Positions 42,660 to 59,400 are shown, numbered from the stretch's first letter. The stretch is 64,000 nt of DNA from Pomphorhynchus laevis (GCA_012934845.2 WNNJ02001868.1:79428-143427); one strand, 5' to 3'. Notes: generated by a model not told the origin, from the letters alone. Numbers and translations are program-made.

Positions 42660-45600
42660 AAAAAACTAGAAATTGAAATAATTTTTAAGATTTCAGAAAC
42701 TATTAATGCCATCTTCACGAATATTGTATTTTTCAACGCTCTCAAACTTAAAGATTTTTTATATTTTACATATCAAATTATCATATTATGATTAATTTAT
42801 ATAATTTTGATGATTAAAGTCAAATATATAGAAATAAAAATTATTTTAAATATTTCGGAAACATTATGTGCCATCTTCACAAATATTGTATTTATAAAAG
42901 CTCTCAAACGTTAAGATTTCTAATATTTTACATATCAAATCATCTCATTATGATTAATTTATCTAATTTTTATGATTAAAGTCAAATATATAGAAATTAA
43001 ATATATTTTCAAAATCCGGCAAATATTTGATGTCATCTTCACGAATATTGTATTTATTAGAGCTCTCAACCTTTAAGATTTCTTATATTTTACAAATCAA
43101 ATCATCTCATTATGATTAATTTATCTAATTTTGATGATTAAAGTCAAATATATAGAAATAAAAATTTTTTTCAAAGTTTCGGAAACTTTTTAATGCCATC
43201 CTCGCGAATATTGTATTTATAAAAGCTTTCTGACTTTAACATTTCTTATATTTTACATATCAAATCATCTCATTATGATTAATTTTTCAAATTTTGATGA
43301 TTAAAGTCAAAAAAGAAATTAAAATTATCTTCAATATTTCGGAAACTATTTAACGCCATCTTCACGAATATCGTATTTTATAAAGCTTTCAAACATAAAA
43401 ATTTCCCTTTTTTTACATATCAAATCATATCATTATGACTAATTTATCTAATTTTGATGACTAAAGTAAAAAATACTGAAATTAAAATTACTTTCAATAT
43501 TTCGGCAAATATTTGAAGCCATCTTCACGAATATTGTATTTATTAAAGCTCTCTAACTTTAATATTTCTTACATTTTACATATCAAATCATCTCATTATG
43601 ATTTATTGATCTAATTTTGATGATTAAAGTCAAACAAAGAAATTAAAATTATCTTAGATATTTCGGAAACTATTTAATGCAATCTTCACAAATATTGTAT
43701 TTATAAAAGCTCTCCAACTTTAACATTTCTTATATTTTACATATCAAATCATCTCATTATGATTAATTTATCTAATTTTGATGATTAAAGTCAAAAATAC
43801 TGAAATTAAAATAAATTTCAATATTTCGGCAAATATTTGAAGCCATCATCACGAATATTGAATTTATTAAAGCTCTCCAACTTTAAGATTTCTTATATTT
43901 TACCTATGAAATCATCTCATTATGATTAATTAATCTAATTTTGAGGATTAAAGTCAAAAAAAGAAATTAAAATTTTCTTAAATATTTAGGAAACTATTTA
44001 ATGCCATCTTCACGAACATTGTATTTATTTAGGCTCTCAAACTTAAAGATTTTTTATATTTTACATATCAAATCATCTCATTAAGACGAGTTTATCTGAT
44101 TTTGATAATTAAAGTCAAATAAATAGAAATTAAAATTATTTTCAATATTTCGGAAACTATTAAGTACAATCTTTACGAATATTGTAATTATTAGAGCTCT
44201 TAAACTTAAAGATTTCTTATATTTTACACATCAAATCATCTCATTATGATTAATTTATCTAATTTTTATGATTAAAGTCAAAAATATAGAAATAAAAATT
44301 ATTTTTGAAATTCGGCAAATATTTAAAGCCTTCTTCACGTCTGTTGTATTTATTAAAGCTCTCAAACTTAAAGATTTCTTATATTTTACAAACTAAATCA
44401 TCTCATTATGATTAATTTATCTCATTTTGATGATTAAAGTCAAATAAATAGAAATTAAAATATTTTTCAATATTTCGGAAACTATTTAATGCCATCTTCA
44501 CGAATATTGTATTTATTAAAGATCTCAAACTTTAAGATTTCTGATATTTTACATATTAAATCATCTCATTATGATTAATTTATCAAATTTTGATGATTTA
44601 AGTCAAATATATAGAAATTAAATGATTTTCGAAATTCGGCAAATATTTGATGTCATCTTCACCAATATTGTGTTTATTAGATCTCTCAACCTTTAAGATT
44701 TCTTATATTTCACATATCAAATCATCTCATTATGATTAATTTACCTGATTTTGATGATTAAATTCAAATACATAGAAATTTAAATTATTTTCAACATTTC
44801 GGAAACTATTTAATGCCATCTTCACGTATATTGTATTAATAAAAGCTCTCCAACCTTAAGTTTTTTTATATTTTACATATCAAATCATCTTTTTATGTTT
44901 AATTTATCAAATTTTGATGATTAAAGTCTAAAAAAGAATTTTAATTTATCTCCAATATTTCGGAAACTATTTTTTGGCATCTTCACGAATATTGTATTTT
45001 TTAAAGGACTTAAACATAAAAATTTCTAATTTTTTACATATCAAATCATCTTATTATGATTAATTTATCTGATTTTGATGACAAGAGTCAAATATATAGA
45101 AATTAAAATTACTTTCGAGATTCGGCAAAGATTTGATGTCATCTTCACGAATATTGTATATATTTAAGCTCTCAAACATTAAGATTTCTTATTTTTGACG
45201 TATCAAATCATCTCATTATGATGTATTTATCTAATTTTGATAATTAAAGTCAAATATATAGAAATAAATAATGATTTTTGAAATTCGGCAAATATTTGAT
45301 GTCATCTTCACCAATATTGTGTTTATTAGATCTCTCAACCTTTAAGATTTCTTATATTTCACATATCAAATCATCTCATTATGATTAATTTACCTGATTT
45401 TGATGATTAAATTCAAATACATAGAAATTTAAATTATTTTCAACATTTCGGAAACTATTTAATGCCATCTTCACGTATATTGTATTAATAAAAGCTCTCC
45501 AACCTTAAGTTTTTTTATATTTTACATATCAAATCATCTTTTTATGTTTAATTTATCAAATTTTGATGATTAAAGTCTAAAAAAGAATTTTAATTTATCT

Positions 45601-48600
45601 CCAATATTTCGGAAACTATTTTTTGGCATCTTCACGAATATTGTATTTTTTAAAGGACTTAAACATAAAAATTTCTAATTTTTTACATATCAAATCATCT
45701 TATTATGATTAATTTATCTGATTTTGATGACAAGAGTCAAATATATAGAAATTAAAATTACTTTCGAGATTCGGCAAAGATTTGATGTCATCTTCACGAA
45801 TATTGTATATATTTAAGCTCTCAAACATTAAGATTTCTTATTTTTGACGTATCAAATCATCTCATTATGATGTATTTATCTAATTTTGATAATTAAAGTC
45901 AAATATATAGAAATAAATAATGATTTTTGAAATTCGGCAAATATTTGATGTCATCTTCACTAATATTGTATTTATTAAAGCTCTTAAACAATAAGATTTC
46001 TTATATTTTACATATCAAATCATCTCATATAGATTAATTTATATAATTTTGATGATTGAAGTTATATATATAGAAATCAATTTTTTTTTCGAAATTCGGC
46101 AAATATTTAATGTTATCTTCACTAATTTTTTATATATTAAAGCTCTCAAACTTAAAGATTTCTTATATTTTACATATCAAATCATCTCATTATGATTAAT
46201 TTATCTAATTTTGATGATTAAAGTGAAACAAATAGAAATTAAAATTATTTAAATAATTTCGGAAATTATTTAATGCCAACTTCACTCTTATTGTATTTAT
46301 AAAAGCTCTCGAACATTAAGATTTCTTACATTTTCATATCAAATCATCTCATTATGATTAAGTTATCTGATTTTGATGATCAAAGTAAAATATATATGTA
46401 TAAATTAAAATTATTTTAGATATTTCGGAATCTATTTAATGCCGTCATCACCTAGATTGTTTTTATAAAAGCTCTCAAACTTTAAGATTTCTTGTATTTT
46501 ATATATCAAATCATCCCATTATGATTAATTTATCTGATCTTGATGATTAAAGTCAAAAAAATAGAAATAAAAATTATTTTTGATATTTCGGAAACTATTT
46601 AATGCAATCTTCATGCTTATTGTAATTATTAAAGCTCTCAAACTTTAAGATTTTTTTATATATTACATATCAAATCATCTCATTATGATAAATTTATCTA
46701 ATTTTGATGATTAATTCAAAAAAAGAATTTAAAATTATCTTGAATATTTCGGAAACTATTTAATGCCATCTTCACAAATATTGTATTTTTTGAAGCTCTC
46801 AAACTTTAAGATTTCTTATATTTTACATATCAAATCATCTCATTATGATTAATTTTTCGAATTTTGATGATACTAGTCAAATATATAGAAATTGAAATTA
46901 TTTTCAAAATTTTGCAAATATTTGATGTCGTCTTCACGAATATTGTATTTATTAGAGCTCTCAACCTTTAAGATTTCTTATATTTTACAAATCATATCAT
47001 CTCATTATGAATAATTTATCTGATGTTGATGATTAAAGTCAAATATATAAAAATTTAAATTATTTTCAACATTTCAGAAACTATTTAATGCCATCTTCAC
47101 GAATATTGTATTTATAAAAGATCTCTAACCTTAAGTGTTTTTATATTTTTCATATTAAATCCTCTTATTATGATTAATTAATCAAATTTTTATGATTTAA
47201 GTCAAAAAAAGAATTTAAAATTATCTCCAATATTTCGAAAATTTTTTTTATGGCATCTTCACGAATATTGTATTTTAAAAAGCTCTCAAACATAAAAATT
47301 TCTTATTTTTTTCATATCAAATTATCTTATTATGATTTATTTATCTGATTTTGATGATAAGAGTCAAATATGTAGAAATTAAAATTATTTTCAATATTTC
47401 GGCAAATATTTGATGTTATCTTCACGAATATTGTATTTATTAAAGCTCTCCAACTATAAGATTTCTTATATTTTACATATCAAATCAACTCATTGTGATA
47501 AATTTATCTAATTTTTATGATTGAAGTCAAATATATAGAAATTAAAATTACTTTCGAGATTCGGCAAATATTTGATGTCATCTCCACGAATATTGTATTT
47601 ATTAAAGCTCTAAAACTTTAAGATTTCTTATTTTTTCGTATCAAATCATCTCATTATGATTAATTTATCTAATTTTGATAATTAAAGTCAAATATAAAGA
47701 AATTAAAATAATTTTTTTAATTCAGCAAATATTTAATGTCATCTTCACGAAAATTGTATTTATACAAAGCTCTCAAACTTTAAGATTTCTTATATTTTAC
47801 ATATTTAATTATCTCATTATGATTAATTTATCTAATTTTGATGATTAAATTGAAATAAATAGAAATTAAAATTTTTTTTTATATTTCGGAAACTATTTAA
47901 TGCCATCGCCCCCTTTTGTATTTATTAAAGCTTTTAAACTTTAAGATTTTTTACATTTTTATATCAAATCATCTCATTATGAATAATTTATCTGATTTTG
48001 ATGATTAAAGTCAAATATATAGAAATTAAAATTATTTTAAATATTTCAAAAACTATTTAATGCCATCTTTACGAAGATTGTATTTATAAAAGCTCTCAAA
48101 CTTTAAGATTTCTTGTATTTTACATATCAAATCATCCCATTATGATTAATTTACCCGATCTTGATGATTAAAGTCAAAAATAAAGAAAAAAAATTATTTT
48201 TGATTTTTCGGAAACTATTATGTGCCATCTTCACGCTTTTTGTAATTATTTAAGCTCTCAAACTTTAAGATTTCTTATATTTTACATATCAAATCATCTC
48301 ATTATGGTTAATTTTTACTAAGTTATATGATTAAACTCAAATATATAGAAATAACATGATTTTCGAAATTCGGCAAATATTTGATGTCATCTTCACGAAT
48401 ATTGTATTTATTAGAGCTCTTAACCTTTAATATTTCCTATATTTTACATATCAAATCATCTCATTATGATTTATTTATCTGATTTTGATGATTAAAGTCA
48501 AATATATAGAAATGTAAATTATTTTCAACATATCGGAAACTATTAAATACTATCTTCACGAATATTGTATTTATAAAAGCTCTCCAACCTTAATTTTTTT

Positions 48601-51600
48601 TATATTTTACATATCAAATCATCTTATTTTGATGAATTTATCAAATTTTGATGATTAAAGTAAAAAAAAGAATTTAAAATTATCTCTTATATTTCAGAAA
48701 CTATTTTAAGGCATTTTCACGAATATTGTATTTATTAAAGCTCTCCAACTATAAGATTTCTTATATTTTACATATCAAATCATCTCATTATGATTAATTT
48801 ATCTAATTTTTATTATTGAAGTCAAATATATAGAAATTAAAATTACTTTCGAGATTCGGCAAATATTTGATGTCATCTTCACGAATATTGTATTTATTAA
48901 AGCTCTCCATTTATAAGATTTCCTATATTTTACATATCAAATCATCTTATTTTGATTAATTTATCTAATTTTTATGATTGAAGTCAAATATATAGAAATA
49001 AAAATTACTTACGAGATTCGGCAAATATTTGATGTCATCTTCACGATTATTGAATTTATTAAAGCTCTCAAACTAAAAGATTTCTTATATTTTACATATC
49101 AAATCATATGATTAATTTATCTAATTTTGATGATTGAAGTTAAATATATGGAAATAAAAATTATTTTCGAAATTCGGCAAATATTTGATGTCATCATCAC
49201 GCTTATAGTATTTATTTAAGCTCTTAAACTTAAGGATTTCTTATATTTTACATATCAAATCATCTCATTATAATTAATTTATCTAATTTTGATGATTTTA
49301 GTCAAATATATAGAAATTAAAATTATTTTCGAAATTGGGCAAATATTTGATGTCATCTTCACGCTTTTTTATTTATAAAAGCTCTCAAACTATAAGATTT
49401 CTTATATTTGACATACCAAATCATCTCATTATGATAAATTTATCTAATTTTGATGATTAAATTCAAATTTATAGAAATTAAAATTTTTTTCGAATTTCGC
49501 CAAATATTTGATGTCATGTTCACGCTTATTGTATTTATTAAAGCTCTCAAACTTTAAGATTTCTTATATTTTACGTATCAAATCATCCCATTATGATTAA
49601 TTTATCTAATTTTGATTATTAAAGTCAAATATATAGAAATTAAAATTTTTTTCGAAATTCGGCAAATATTTGATGTCATCTTCACGATTAATGTATTTAT
49701 TAAAGCTCTTAATCTTTAAGATTTCTTATATTTTACATATTAAATCATCTCATTATTATTGATTTTTCTAATTTTAATGATGAAAGTCAAATATATAGAA
49801 ATAAAAATTATTTTTTATATTTTGGAAACTATTAAATGCCATTTTCACAAATTTTGTATTTATAAAAGCTTTCAAACTTTAAGATTTCTTATATTTTACA
49901 TATCAAATCATTTCATCGTGATTAATTTTTCTGATTTTGATGATTAAAGTCAAATAATTAGAAATTAAAAAAATTTTCAATATTTCGCAATTTTTTTTGC
50001 AATCTTCAAGAATTTTGTATTTATAAAAGCTCTCCAACCTTAAGATTTCTTATATTTTACATATTAAATCATCTCATTATGATTAATTTATCAAATGTTA
50101 TGATTAAATCAAAAAAAAATAAAAATTGTCTTTAATATTTCGGAACCTATTTTATGCCATCTTCACGAATATTGTATTTATAACGCTCTCAAACTTTAGG
50201 ATTTCTTATATTTTACATATCAAATCATCTCATTATGAATAATTTATCTATTTTGATGATTGAAGTTAAATATATAGAAATTAAAATTATTTTCGAAATT
50301 CGGCAAATACTTGATGTCATCTTAACGATTTTTGTATTTATTAAATCTCTCAAACTAGAAGATTTCTTATATTTTACATATCAAATTATCTCATTATGAT
50401 TAATTTATCTACTTTTGATGATTTAAGTCAAATAGATAGAAATAAAAATTATTTTTAAATTCGGCAAAATTGAATGTAATCCTCCCCTTTTTTATTTATT
50501 AAAGCTCTTAAACTATAAGATTTTTTATATTTGACATTTCAAATCATCTCATTATGATTAATTTATCTAATTTTAATGATTTTAGTCAAATATATAGAAA
50601 TTAAAATTATTTTCAAAATTCAGCAAATATTTAATGCCATCATCACCAATATTGTATTCATTAAAGCTCTCAATCTTTAAGATTTCTTATATTTCACATA
50701 TCAAATCATCTCATTATAATTAATTTATCTAATTTTGATGATTTAAGTCAAATATAAAGAAATTAAAATTATTTTCAATATTTCGGAAACTTTTTAATGC
50801 CATCTTCACGAATATTGTATTTATAAAAGCTCTCCAACTTTAACATTTCTTATATTTTACATATCAAATCTTCTCATATTGATAAATTTATCAAATTTTG
50901 ATGATTAAAGTCAAAAAAGAAATTAAAATTATCTTCAATATTTCGGAAACTATTAAATGCCATCTTCACGAATATTGTATTTTATAAAGCTTTCAAACAT
51001 GAAAATTTCTTATTTTTTACATATCAAATCATCTCATTATGATTAATTTATCTAATTATGATGATTAAAGTCAAAAATACTGAAATTAAAATTACTTTCA
51101 ATATTTCGGCAGATATTTGAAGCCATCTTCACAAATATTGTATTTATTAAAGCTCTTTAAATTTAAGATTTCTAATATTTTACATATCAAATCATCTCAT
51201 TATGATTAATTGATCTAATTTTGAGGATTAAAGTCAAAAAAAGAAATTAAAATTATCTTAAATATTTCGTAAACTATTTAATGCCATCTTCACGAACATT
51301 GTATTTATTTAAGCTCTCAAACTATAAGATTTCTTATATTTTACATATCAAATCATCTCATTATGACTAATTTATCTTATTTTGATAATTAAAGTCAAAT
51401 AAATAGAAACTAAAATTATTTTCAATATTTCGGAAACTATTTAGTACAATCTTCACGAATATTGTAATTATTAGAGCTCTTAAACACTAAGATTTCTTAT
51501 ATTTTACAAATCAAATCATCTCATTATGATTAATTTATCTAATTTTTATGATTAAAGTCAAATATATAGAAATTGAAATTATTTTTGAAATTCGGCAAAT

Positions 51601-54600
51601 ATTTACAGCCATCTTCACGACTGTTGTATTTATTAAAGCACTCAAACTTTAAGATTTCTTATATTTTACAAACCAAATTATCTCATTATGATTAATTTAT
51701 CAAATTTTGATGATAAGAGTCTAAAAAAGAATTTAAAATTATCTCCAATATTTCGGAAACTATTTTTTGGCATCTTTACGAATTTTGTATTTTTTAAAGG
51801 TCTCAAACATAAAAATTTCTTATTTTTTACATATCAAATCATCTTATTATGATCAATTTATCTGATTTTGATGATAACAGTCAAATATATAGAAATTAAA
51901 ATTATTTTCAATATTTCGGCAAATATTTGAGGCCATCTTTACGAATATTGTATATATTAAAGATCTCCAGCTAAAAGATTTCTTATATTTTATATATCAA
52001 ATCATCTCATTTTGATTAATTTATCTAATTTTTATGATTGAAGTCAAATATATAGAAATTAAAATTACTTTCGAGATTCGGAAAAGATTTGATGTCATCA
52101 TTACGCTTATTGTATTTATTAAAGCTCTCAAACTATAAGATTACTTATATTTTAAATACAAATTAATTAATTATTAAATAATTTTAATATAGAAATTAAA
52201 ATTATTTTCGAAATTCGGCAAATATTTGATGTCATCTTCACGATTATTGTATTTATTAAAGCTCTCAACTTTAAGATTTTTTATATTTTAAATATCAAAT
52301 CATCTTATTATTATTAATTTATCTAATTTTAATGATTAAAGTTAATTAAAGTGAAATTAAAATTATTTTCGAAATTCGGCAAATATTTGATGTCATCTTC
52401 ACGCTCTTTGTATTTACTAAAGCTCTCACACTTTAAGATTTCTTATATTTTACATCTCAAATCATCTCATTATGATTAATTTATCTAATTTTGATGATTA
52501 AAATCAAATATATAGAAACTAAAATTATTTTCGAAATTCGGCAAATATTTGATGTCATCTTCTAGCTTGTTGTATTTAGTAAAGCTCTCAAACTTTAAGA
52601 TTTCTTATATTTGACATATCAAATCATCTCATTATGATTAATTTTCTAATTTTTATGATTAATGTCAAATATATAGAAATTGAAATAATTTTCAAGATTT
52701 CAGTACCTATTTAATGCCATCTTCACGAATATTGTATTTTTCAACGATCTCAAACTCAAAGATTTTTTAAATTTTACATATCAAATCATCTCATTATAAT
52801 TAATTTATCTAATTTTTATGATTAAAATCAAATATCTAGAAATTTAAATTATTTTTGAAATTCGGCAAATATTTGATGTCATCTTCACGCTTATTGCATT
52901 TATTAAAGCCCTCACACTTTAAGATTTCTTATATTTTAGATGTAAAATCATCTCATTATGATTAATTTATCTAATTTTGATGATTGAACTTAAATATATA
53001 GAAATTAAAATTGTTTTCGATATTCGGCAAATAATTGATGTTACCTTCACGATTATTGTATTTATTAAAGCTCTCAAACTATAAGATTTATTTTATTTTA
53101 CATATCAAATAATCTCATTATGATTAATATATCTGATTTTGATGATTAAAGTCAAATATATAGAAATTAAAATTTTTTTCGAAATTCGGCAAATATTTGA
53201 TGTCATCTTCACGCTTATTGTATTTATTAAAGCTCTCATAATTCAAGATTTCTTATATTTTACATATAAATTCATCTCATTATGATTAATTTATCTAATT
53301 TTGATGATTGAAGTTAAATAAAGAAATTAAAATATTTTTTTATGTTTCGGAAGCTATTTAATGCCATCTTCACGAAAATTGTATTTTTTAACGCTCTCAA
53401 ACTTAAAGATTTTTTATATTTTACATATCAAATCATCTTATTATGATTAATTTATCTAATTTTGATGATTTAAGTCAAATATATAGAAATTAAAATTATT
53501 TTCAAAATTCGGCAAATATTTGATGTCATCTTCACGATTATTGTATTTATTAAAGCTCTCAAACTAACAGATTTCTTATATTTTACATTTCAAATTATCT
53601 CATTATGATTAATATATCTGATTTCGATGATTAAAGTTAAATATATAGAAATTAAAATAATTTTTCGAGATTCGGCAATTATTTGATGTCATCTTCACGA
53701 ATATTGTATTTATTTAAGCTCTCAAACTTTGAGATTTCTTATATTTTACAAATCAAATTATCTCATTATGATTAATTTGTCTGATTTTGATGATTAAAGT
53801 CAAATAAATAGAAATTTAAATTGTTTTCAATATTTTAGAAACTATTTAGTACATCTTCACGATTATTGTATTTATTAAAGCTCTCAAACTTTAAGATTTC
53901 TTATATTTTACATATCAAATCAGCTCATCATGATTAATTTATCAAATTTTGATGATTGAAGTCAAAAAACTAGAAATTGAAATAATTTTTAAGATTTCAG
54001 AAACTATTAATGCCATCTTCACGAATATTGTATTTTTCAACGCTTTCAAACTTAAAGATTTTTTATATTTTACATATCAAATTATCATATTATGATTAAT
54101 TTAAATAATTTTGATGATTGAAGTCAAATATATAGAAATTAAAATTATTTTTAATATTTCGAAAATATTATGTGCCATCTTCACAAATATTGTATTTATA
54201 AAAGCTCTCAAACGTTAAGATTTCTTTTATTTTACATATCAAATAATCTCATTGTTATTAATTTATCAAATTTTGATGATTGAAGTCAAATATATAGAAA
54301 TTAAAATTATTTTCGAGATTCGGCAAACATTTGATGTCATCTTCACGAATATTGTATTTATTAAAGCTCTCAAACTTTAAGATTTCTTATATTTTACATA
54401 TCAAAACATCTCATTATGATAAATTTAGCTGATTTTGATGATTAAAGTCAAATAAAAAGAAATTAAAATATTTTTCAATGTTTCGGAAACTTTTTAATGC
54501 CATCTTCACAAATATTGTATTTATAAAAGCTCTCAAACGTAAAGATGTCTTATATTTTACATATCAAATCATCTCATTATGATTAATTTATCTAATTTTT

Positions 54601-57600
54601 ATGATTGAAGTCAAATATATAGAAATTAAAATTATTTTCGAGATTCGGCAAACATTTGATGTCATCTTCACGAATATTGTATTTTATAAAGCTTTCAAAC
54701 ATAAAAATTTCCCTTTTTTTACATATCAAATCATATCATTATGACTAATTTATCTAATTTTGATGATTAAAGTAAAAAATACTGAAATTAAAATTACTTT
54801 TAATATTTCGGCAAATATTTGAAGCCATCTTTACAAATATTGTATTTTATAAAGCTTTCAAACATGAAAATGTAATATTTTTTAAATAACAAATCATCTC
54901 ATTATGATTAATTTATCTAATTTTGATGATTAAAGTCAAAAATACTGAAATTAAAATTATTTTCAATATTTTGGCAAATATTTAAAGCCATCTTCACGAA
55001 TATTGTATTTATTAAAGCTCTCCAACCTTAAGATTTCTTATATTTTACATATGAAATCATCTTATTATGATTAATTGATCTAATTTTGAGGATTAAAGTC
55101 AAAAAAAGAAATTAAAATTATCTTAAATATTTAGGAAACTTTTTAATGCCATCTTCACGAACACTGAATTTATTTAAGCTCTCCAACTTTAAGATTTCTT
55201 ATATTTTACATATCAAATCATCCCATTATGACTAGTGTATCTGATTTTGATAATTAAAGTCACATAAATAGAAATTTAAATTATTTTCAATATTTCAAAC
55301 ACTATTAAGTACAATCTTCACGAATATTGTAATTATTAGAGCTCTTTAACTTAAAGATTTCTTATATTTTACACATCAAATCATATCATTATGATTAATT
55401 TATCTAATTTTTATGATTAAAGTCAAATATATAAAAATAAATTTTTTTTTGAAATTCGGCAAATATTTAAAGCCATCTTCACGACTGTTGTATTTATTAA
55501 AGCTCTCAAACTTAAAGATTTCTTATATTTTACAAACTAAATCATCTCATTATGATTAATTTATCTTATTTTGATGATTAAAGTCAAATAAATAGAAATT
55601 AAAATATTTTTCAATATTTCGGAAACTATTTAATGCCATCTTCACGAATATTGTATTTATTAAAGATCTCAAACTTTAAGATTTCTGATATTTTACATAT
55701 TAAATCATCTCATTATGATTAATTTATCAAATTTTGATGATTTAAGTCAAATATATAGAAATTAAATGATTTTCGAAATTCGGCAAATATTTGATGTCAT
55801 CTTCACGAATATTGAGTTTATTAGATCTCTCAACCTTAAAGATTTTTTACTTTTTACATATCAAATCATCTCATTGTGATTAATTTATCTGATTTTTATG
55901 ATTAAATTCAAATACATAGAAATTTAAATTATTTTCAACATTTCGGAAACTATTTAATGCAATCATCACGTATATTGTATTTATAAAAGCTCTCCAACCC
56001 TTAGTTTTTTATATTTTACATATCAAATCATCCTATTATGATTAATTTATCAAATTTTGATGATTAAAGTCTAAAAAAGAATTTAAAATTTTCTCCAATA
56101 TTTCGGAAACTATTTTATGGCATTTTCACGAATATTGTATTTTTTAAAGGTCTCAAACATAAAAATTTCTTATTTTTTACATATCAAATCATTTTATTAT
56201 GATTAATTTCTCTAATTTTGATGATTGAAGTTAAATATAAAGAAATTAAAATTATTTTCGAAATTCGGCAAATATTTGATGTCATCTTCACGAATTTTGT
56301 ATTTATTAGAGCTTTCAAACTTTAAGATTTCTTATATTTTACATATCAAATCATCTCATTATGATTAATTTATCTAATTTTGATGATTGAAGTTAAATAT
56401 ATAGAAATCAAATTTTTTTTCGAAATTTGGCAAATATTTAATGTTATCTTAACGAATTTTGTATATATTCAAGCTCTCAAACTTAAAGATTTTTTATATT
56501 TTACATATAAAATCATCTCATTATGATTAATTTATCTAATTTTGATGATTAAAGTGAAACAAATAGAAATTAAAATTACTTAAATAATTTCGGAAATTAT
56601 TTAATGCCATCGTCACGCTTATTGTATTTATAAAAGCTCTCGAACTTTAAGATTTCTTACATTTTCATATCAAATCATCTTATTATGATTAATTTATCTG
56701 ATTTTTATGATTAAAGTCAAATAAATATGTATAAATTAAATTTTTTTTAGATATTTCGGAATCTATTTAATGTTGCCTTCACGAAGATTGTTTTTATAAA
56801 AGCTCTCAAACTTTAAGATTTCTTGTATTTTATATATCAAATCATCCCATTATGATTAATTTATCTGATCTTGATGATTAAAATCAAAAAAATAGAAATA
56901 AAAATTATTTTTGATATTTCGGAAACTATTTGATTCAATCTTCACGCTTATTGTAATTATTAAAGCTCTCAAACTTTAAGATTTTTTATATGTTACATAT
57001 CAAATCATCTCATTATGATAAATTTATCTAATTTTGATGATTTATTCAAAAAAAGAATTTAAAATTATCTTGAATATTTCGGAAACTATTTAATGCCATC
57101 TTCACAAATATTGTATTTTTTGAAGCTCTCAAACTTTAAGATTTCTTATATTTTACATATCAAATCATTTCATTATGATTAATTTATCAAATTTTGATGA
57201 TTAAAGTCTAATATATAGAAATTGAAATTATTTTCAAAATTTGGCAAATATTTGATGTTATCTTCACGAATATTGTATTTATTAGAGCTCTCAGCCTTTA
57301 AGATTTCTTATATTTTACATATCATATCATCTCATTATGAATAATTTATCTGATGTTGATGATTAAAGTCAAATATATAAAAATTTAAATTATTTTCAAC
57401 ATTTCAGAAACTATTTAATGCCATCTTCACGAATATTGTATTTATAAAAGATCTCCAACCTTAAGTGTTTTTATATTTTTTATATTAAATCCTCTTATTA
57501 TGATTAATTAATCAAATGTTGATGATTAAAGTCAAAAAAAGAATTTAAAATTATCTCCAATATTTCGAAAATTTTTTTATGGCATCTTCAAGAATATTGT

Positions 57601-58600
57601 ATTTTATAAAGCTCTCAAACATAAAAATTTCCTTTTTTTACATATCAAATCATCTTATTATTAATTTATCTGATTTTGATGATAAGAGTCAAATATATAG
57701 AAATTAAAATTATTTTCAATATTTCGGCAAATATTTGAAGTTATCTTCACGAATATTGTATTTATTAAAGCTCTCCAACTATAAGATTTCTTATATTTTA
57801 CATATCAAATCAACTCATTGTGATAAATTTATCTAATTTTTATGATTGAAGTCAAATATATAGAAATTAAAATTACTTTCGAGATTCGGCAAATATTTGA
57901 TGTCATCTCCACGAATATTGTATTTATTAAAGCTCTAAAACTTTAAGATTTCTTATTTTTTCATATCAAATCATCTCATTATGATTAATTTATCTAATTT
58001 TGATAATTAAAGTCAAATATATAGAAATTAAAATAACTTTTTTAATTCAGCAAATATTTGATGTCAAATTCACGAATATTGTATTTATACAAAGCTTTCA
58101 AACTTTAAGATTTCTTATATTTTACATATCAAATCATCTCATTATGGTTAATTTTTTCTAATTTTAATGATTAAACTCAAATTTATAGAAATAATATGAT
58201 TTTCGAAATTCGGCAAATATTTGATGTCATCTTCACAAATATTGTATTTATTAGAGCTCTTAACCTTTAAGATGTCTTATATTTTACATATCAAATCATC
58301 TCATTATGATTTATTTATCTGATTTTGATGATTAAAGTAGAATATATAGAAATTTATATTATTTTCAACATTTCGGAAACTTTTAAATGCCATCTTCACG
58401 AATATTTTATTTTTAAAAGCTCTCCAACCTTAAATTTTTTTATATTTTACATATCAAATCATCTTATTTTGATTAATTTATCAAATTTTGATGATTGAAG
58501 TAAAAAAAAGAATTTAAAATTATCTCCAATATTTCAGAAACTATTTTATGGCATTTTCACGAATATTGTATTTTTTAAAGCTCTCAAACATAAAAATTTC
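42660..58600. repeat. Long-range duplicated satellite block, about 11 kb apart
   Basis: Monomer order at about 42.7-48.9 kb recurs at about 54.0-58.6 kb. Marker variants pair at 42,697/54,001 (offset 11,304), 44,651/55,795 (11,144) and 46,395/56,726 (10,331). A further partial copy starts near 59,453. The copies have diverged by scattered substitutions, so the event is older than the tandem duplications. Confidence 0.75.
44630..45930. repeat. Tandem duplication of a 4-monomer block in the satellite
   Basis: 'gtcatcttcaccaatattgt' at 44,652 recurs at 45,300-45,301, an offset of 649 (four monomers plus 1), with near identity across the block. Confidence 0.9.
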
Positions 58601-59339
58601 ATATTTTTGACATATCAAATCATCTTATTATGATTAATTTATCTGATTTTGATAATAAGAGTCAAATATATAAAAATTAAAATTATTTTCAATATTTCGG
58701 CAAATATTTGAAGCCATCTTCACGAATATTGTATTTATTAAAGCTCTCCAATTATAAGATTTCTTATATTTTACATATCAAATCATCTTATTTTGATTAA
58801 TTTATCTAATTTTTATGATTTAAGTTAAATATATAGAAATTAAAATTACTTACGAGATTCGGCAAATATTTGATGTCATCTTCACCCTTTTTGTATTTAT
58901 TAAAGCTCTCAAACTTTAAGATTACTTATTTTTTACATATCAAATCATTTGATTATGATTAATTTATCTAATTTTGATGATTAAAGTCAAATAAAAAGAA
59001 ATTTAAATTATTTTCAAAATTCGGCAGATTTTTAATGCAATCTTCTCGATTATTGTATTTATTAAAGCTCTCAAACTTTAAGATTTCTTATATTTTACAT
59101 TTCGAATCATATGATTTATTTATCTAATTTTGATGATTAAAGTCAAATATATAGAAATTGAAATTATTTTCGAAATTCGGCAAATATTTGATGTCATCTT
59201 TACGAATATTGTATTTATTAAAGCTCTCAACCTTTAAGGATGTCTTATATTTTACATATCAAATCATCTCATTATAATTAATTTATCTAATTTTTATGAT
59301 TTAATTCAAATGTATAGAAATAAAAATTATTTTCGAAAT

Positions 59340-59400
59340 TCGGCAAATATTTGATGTCATCTTCTCGCATACTGTAAGATTTCTTACATTTTCATATCAA
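59340..59400. repeat. Shortened monomer at a block boundary
   Basis: A monomer lacks about 25 bases between 'cttctcgca' and 'tactgtaagatttctta', exactly where a copied block (compare 56,640 on) begins, so it probably marks a recombination junction. Confidence 0.6.
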
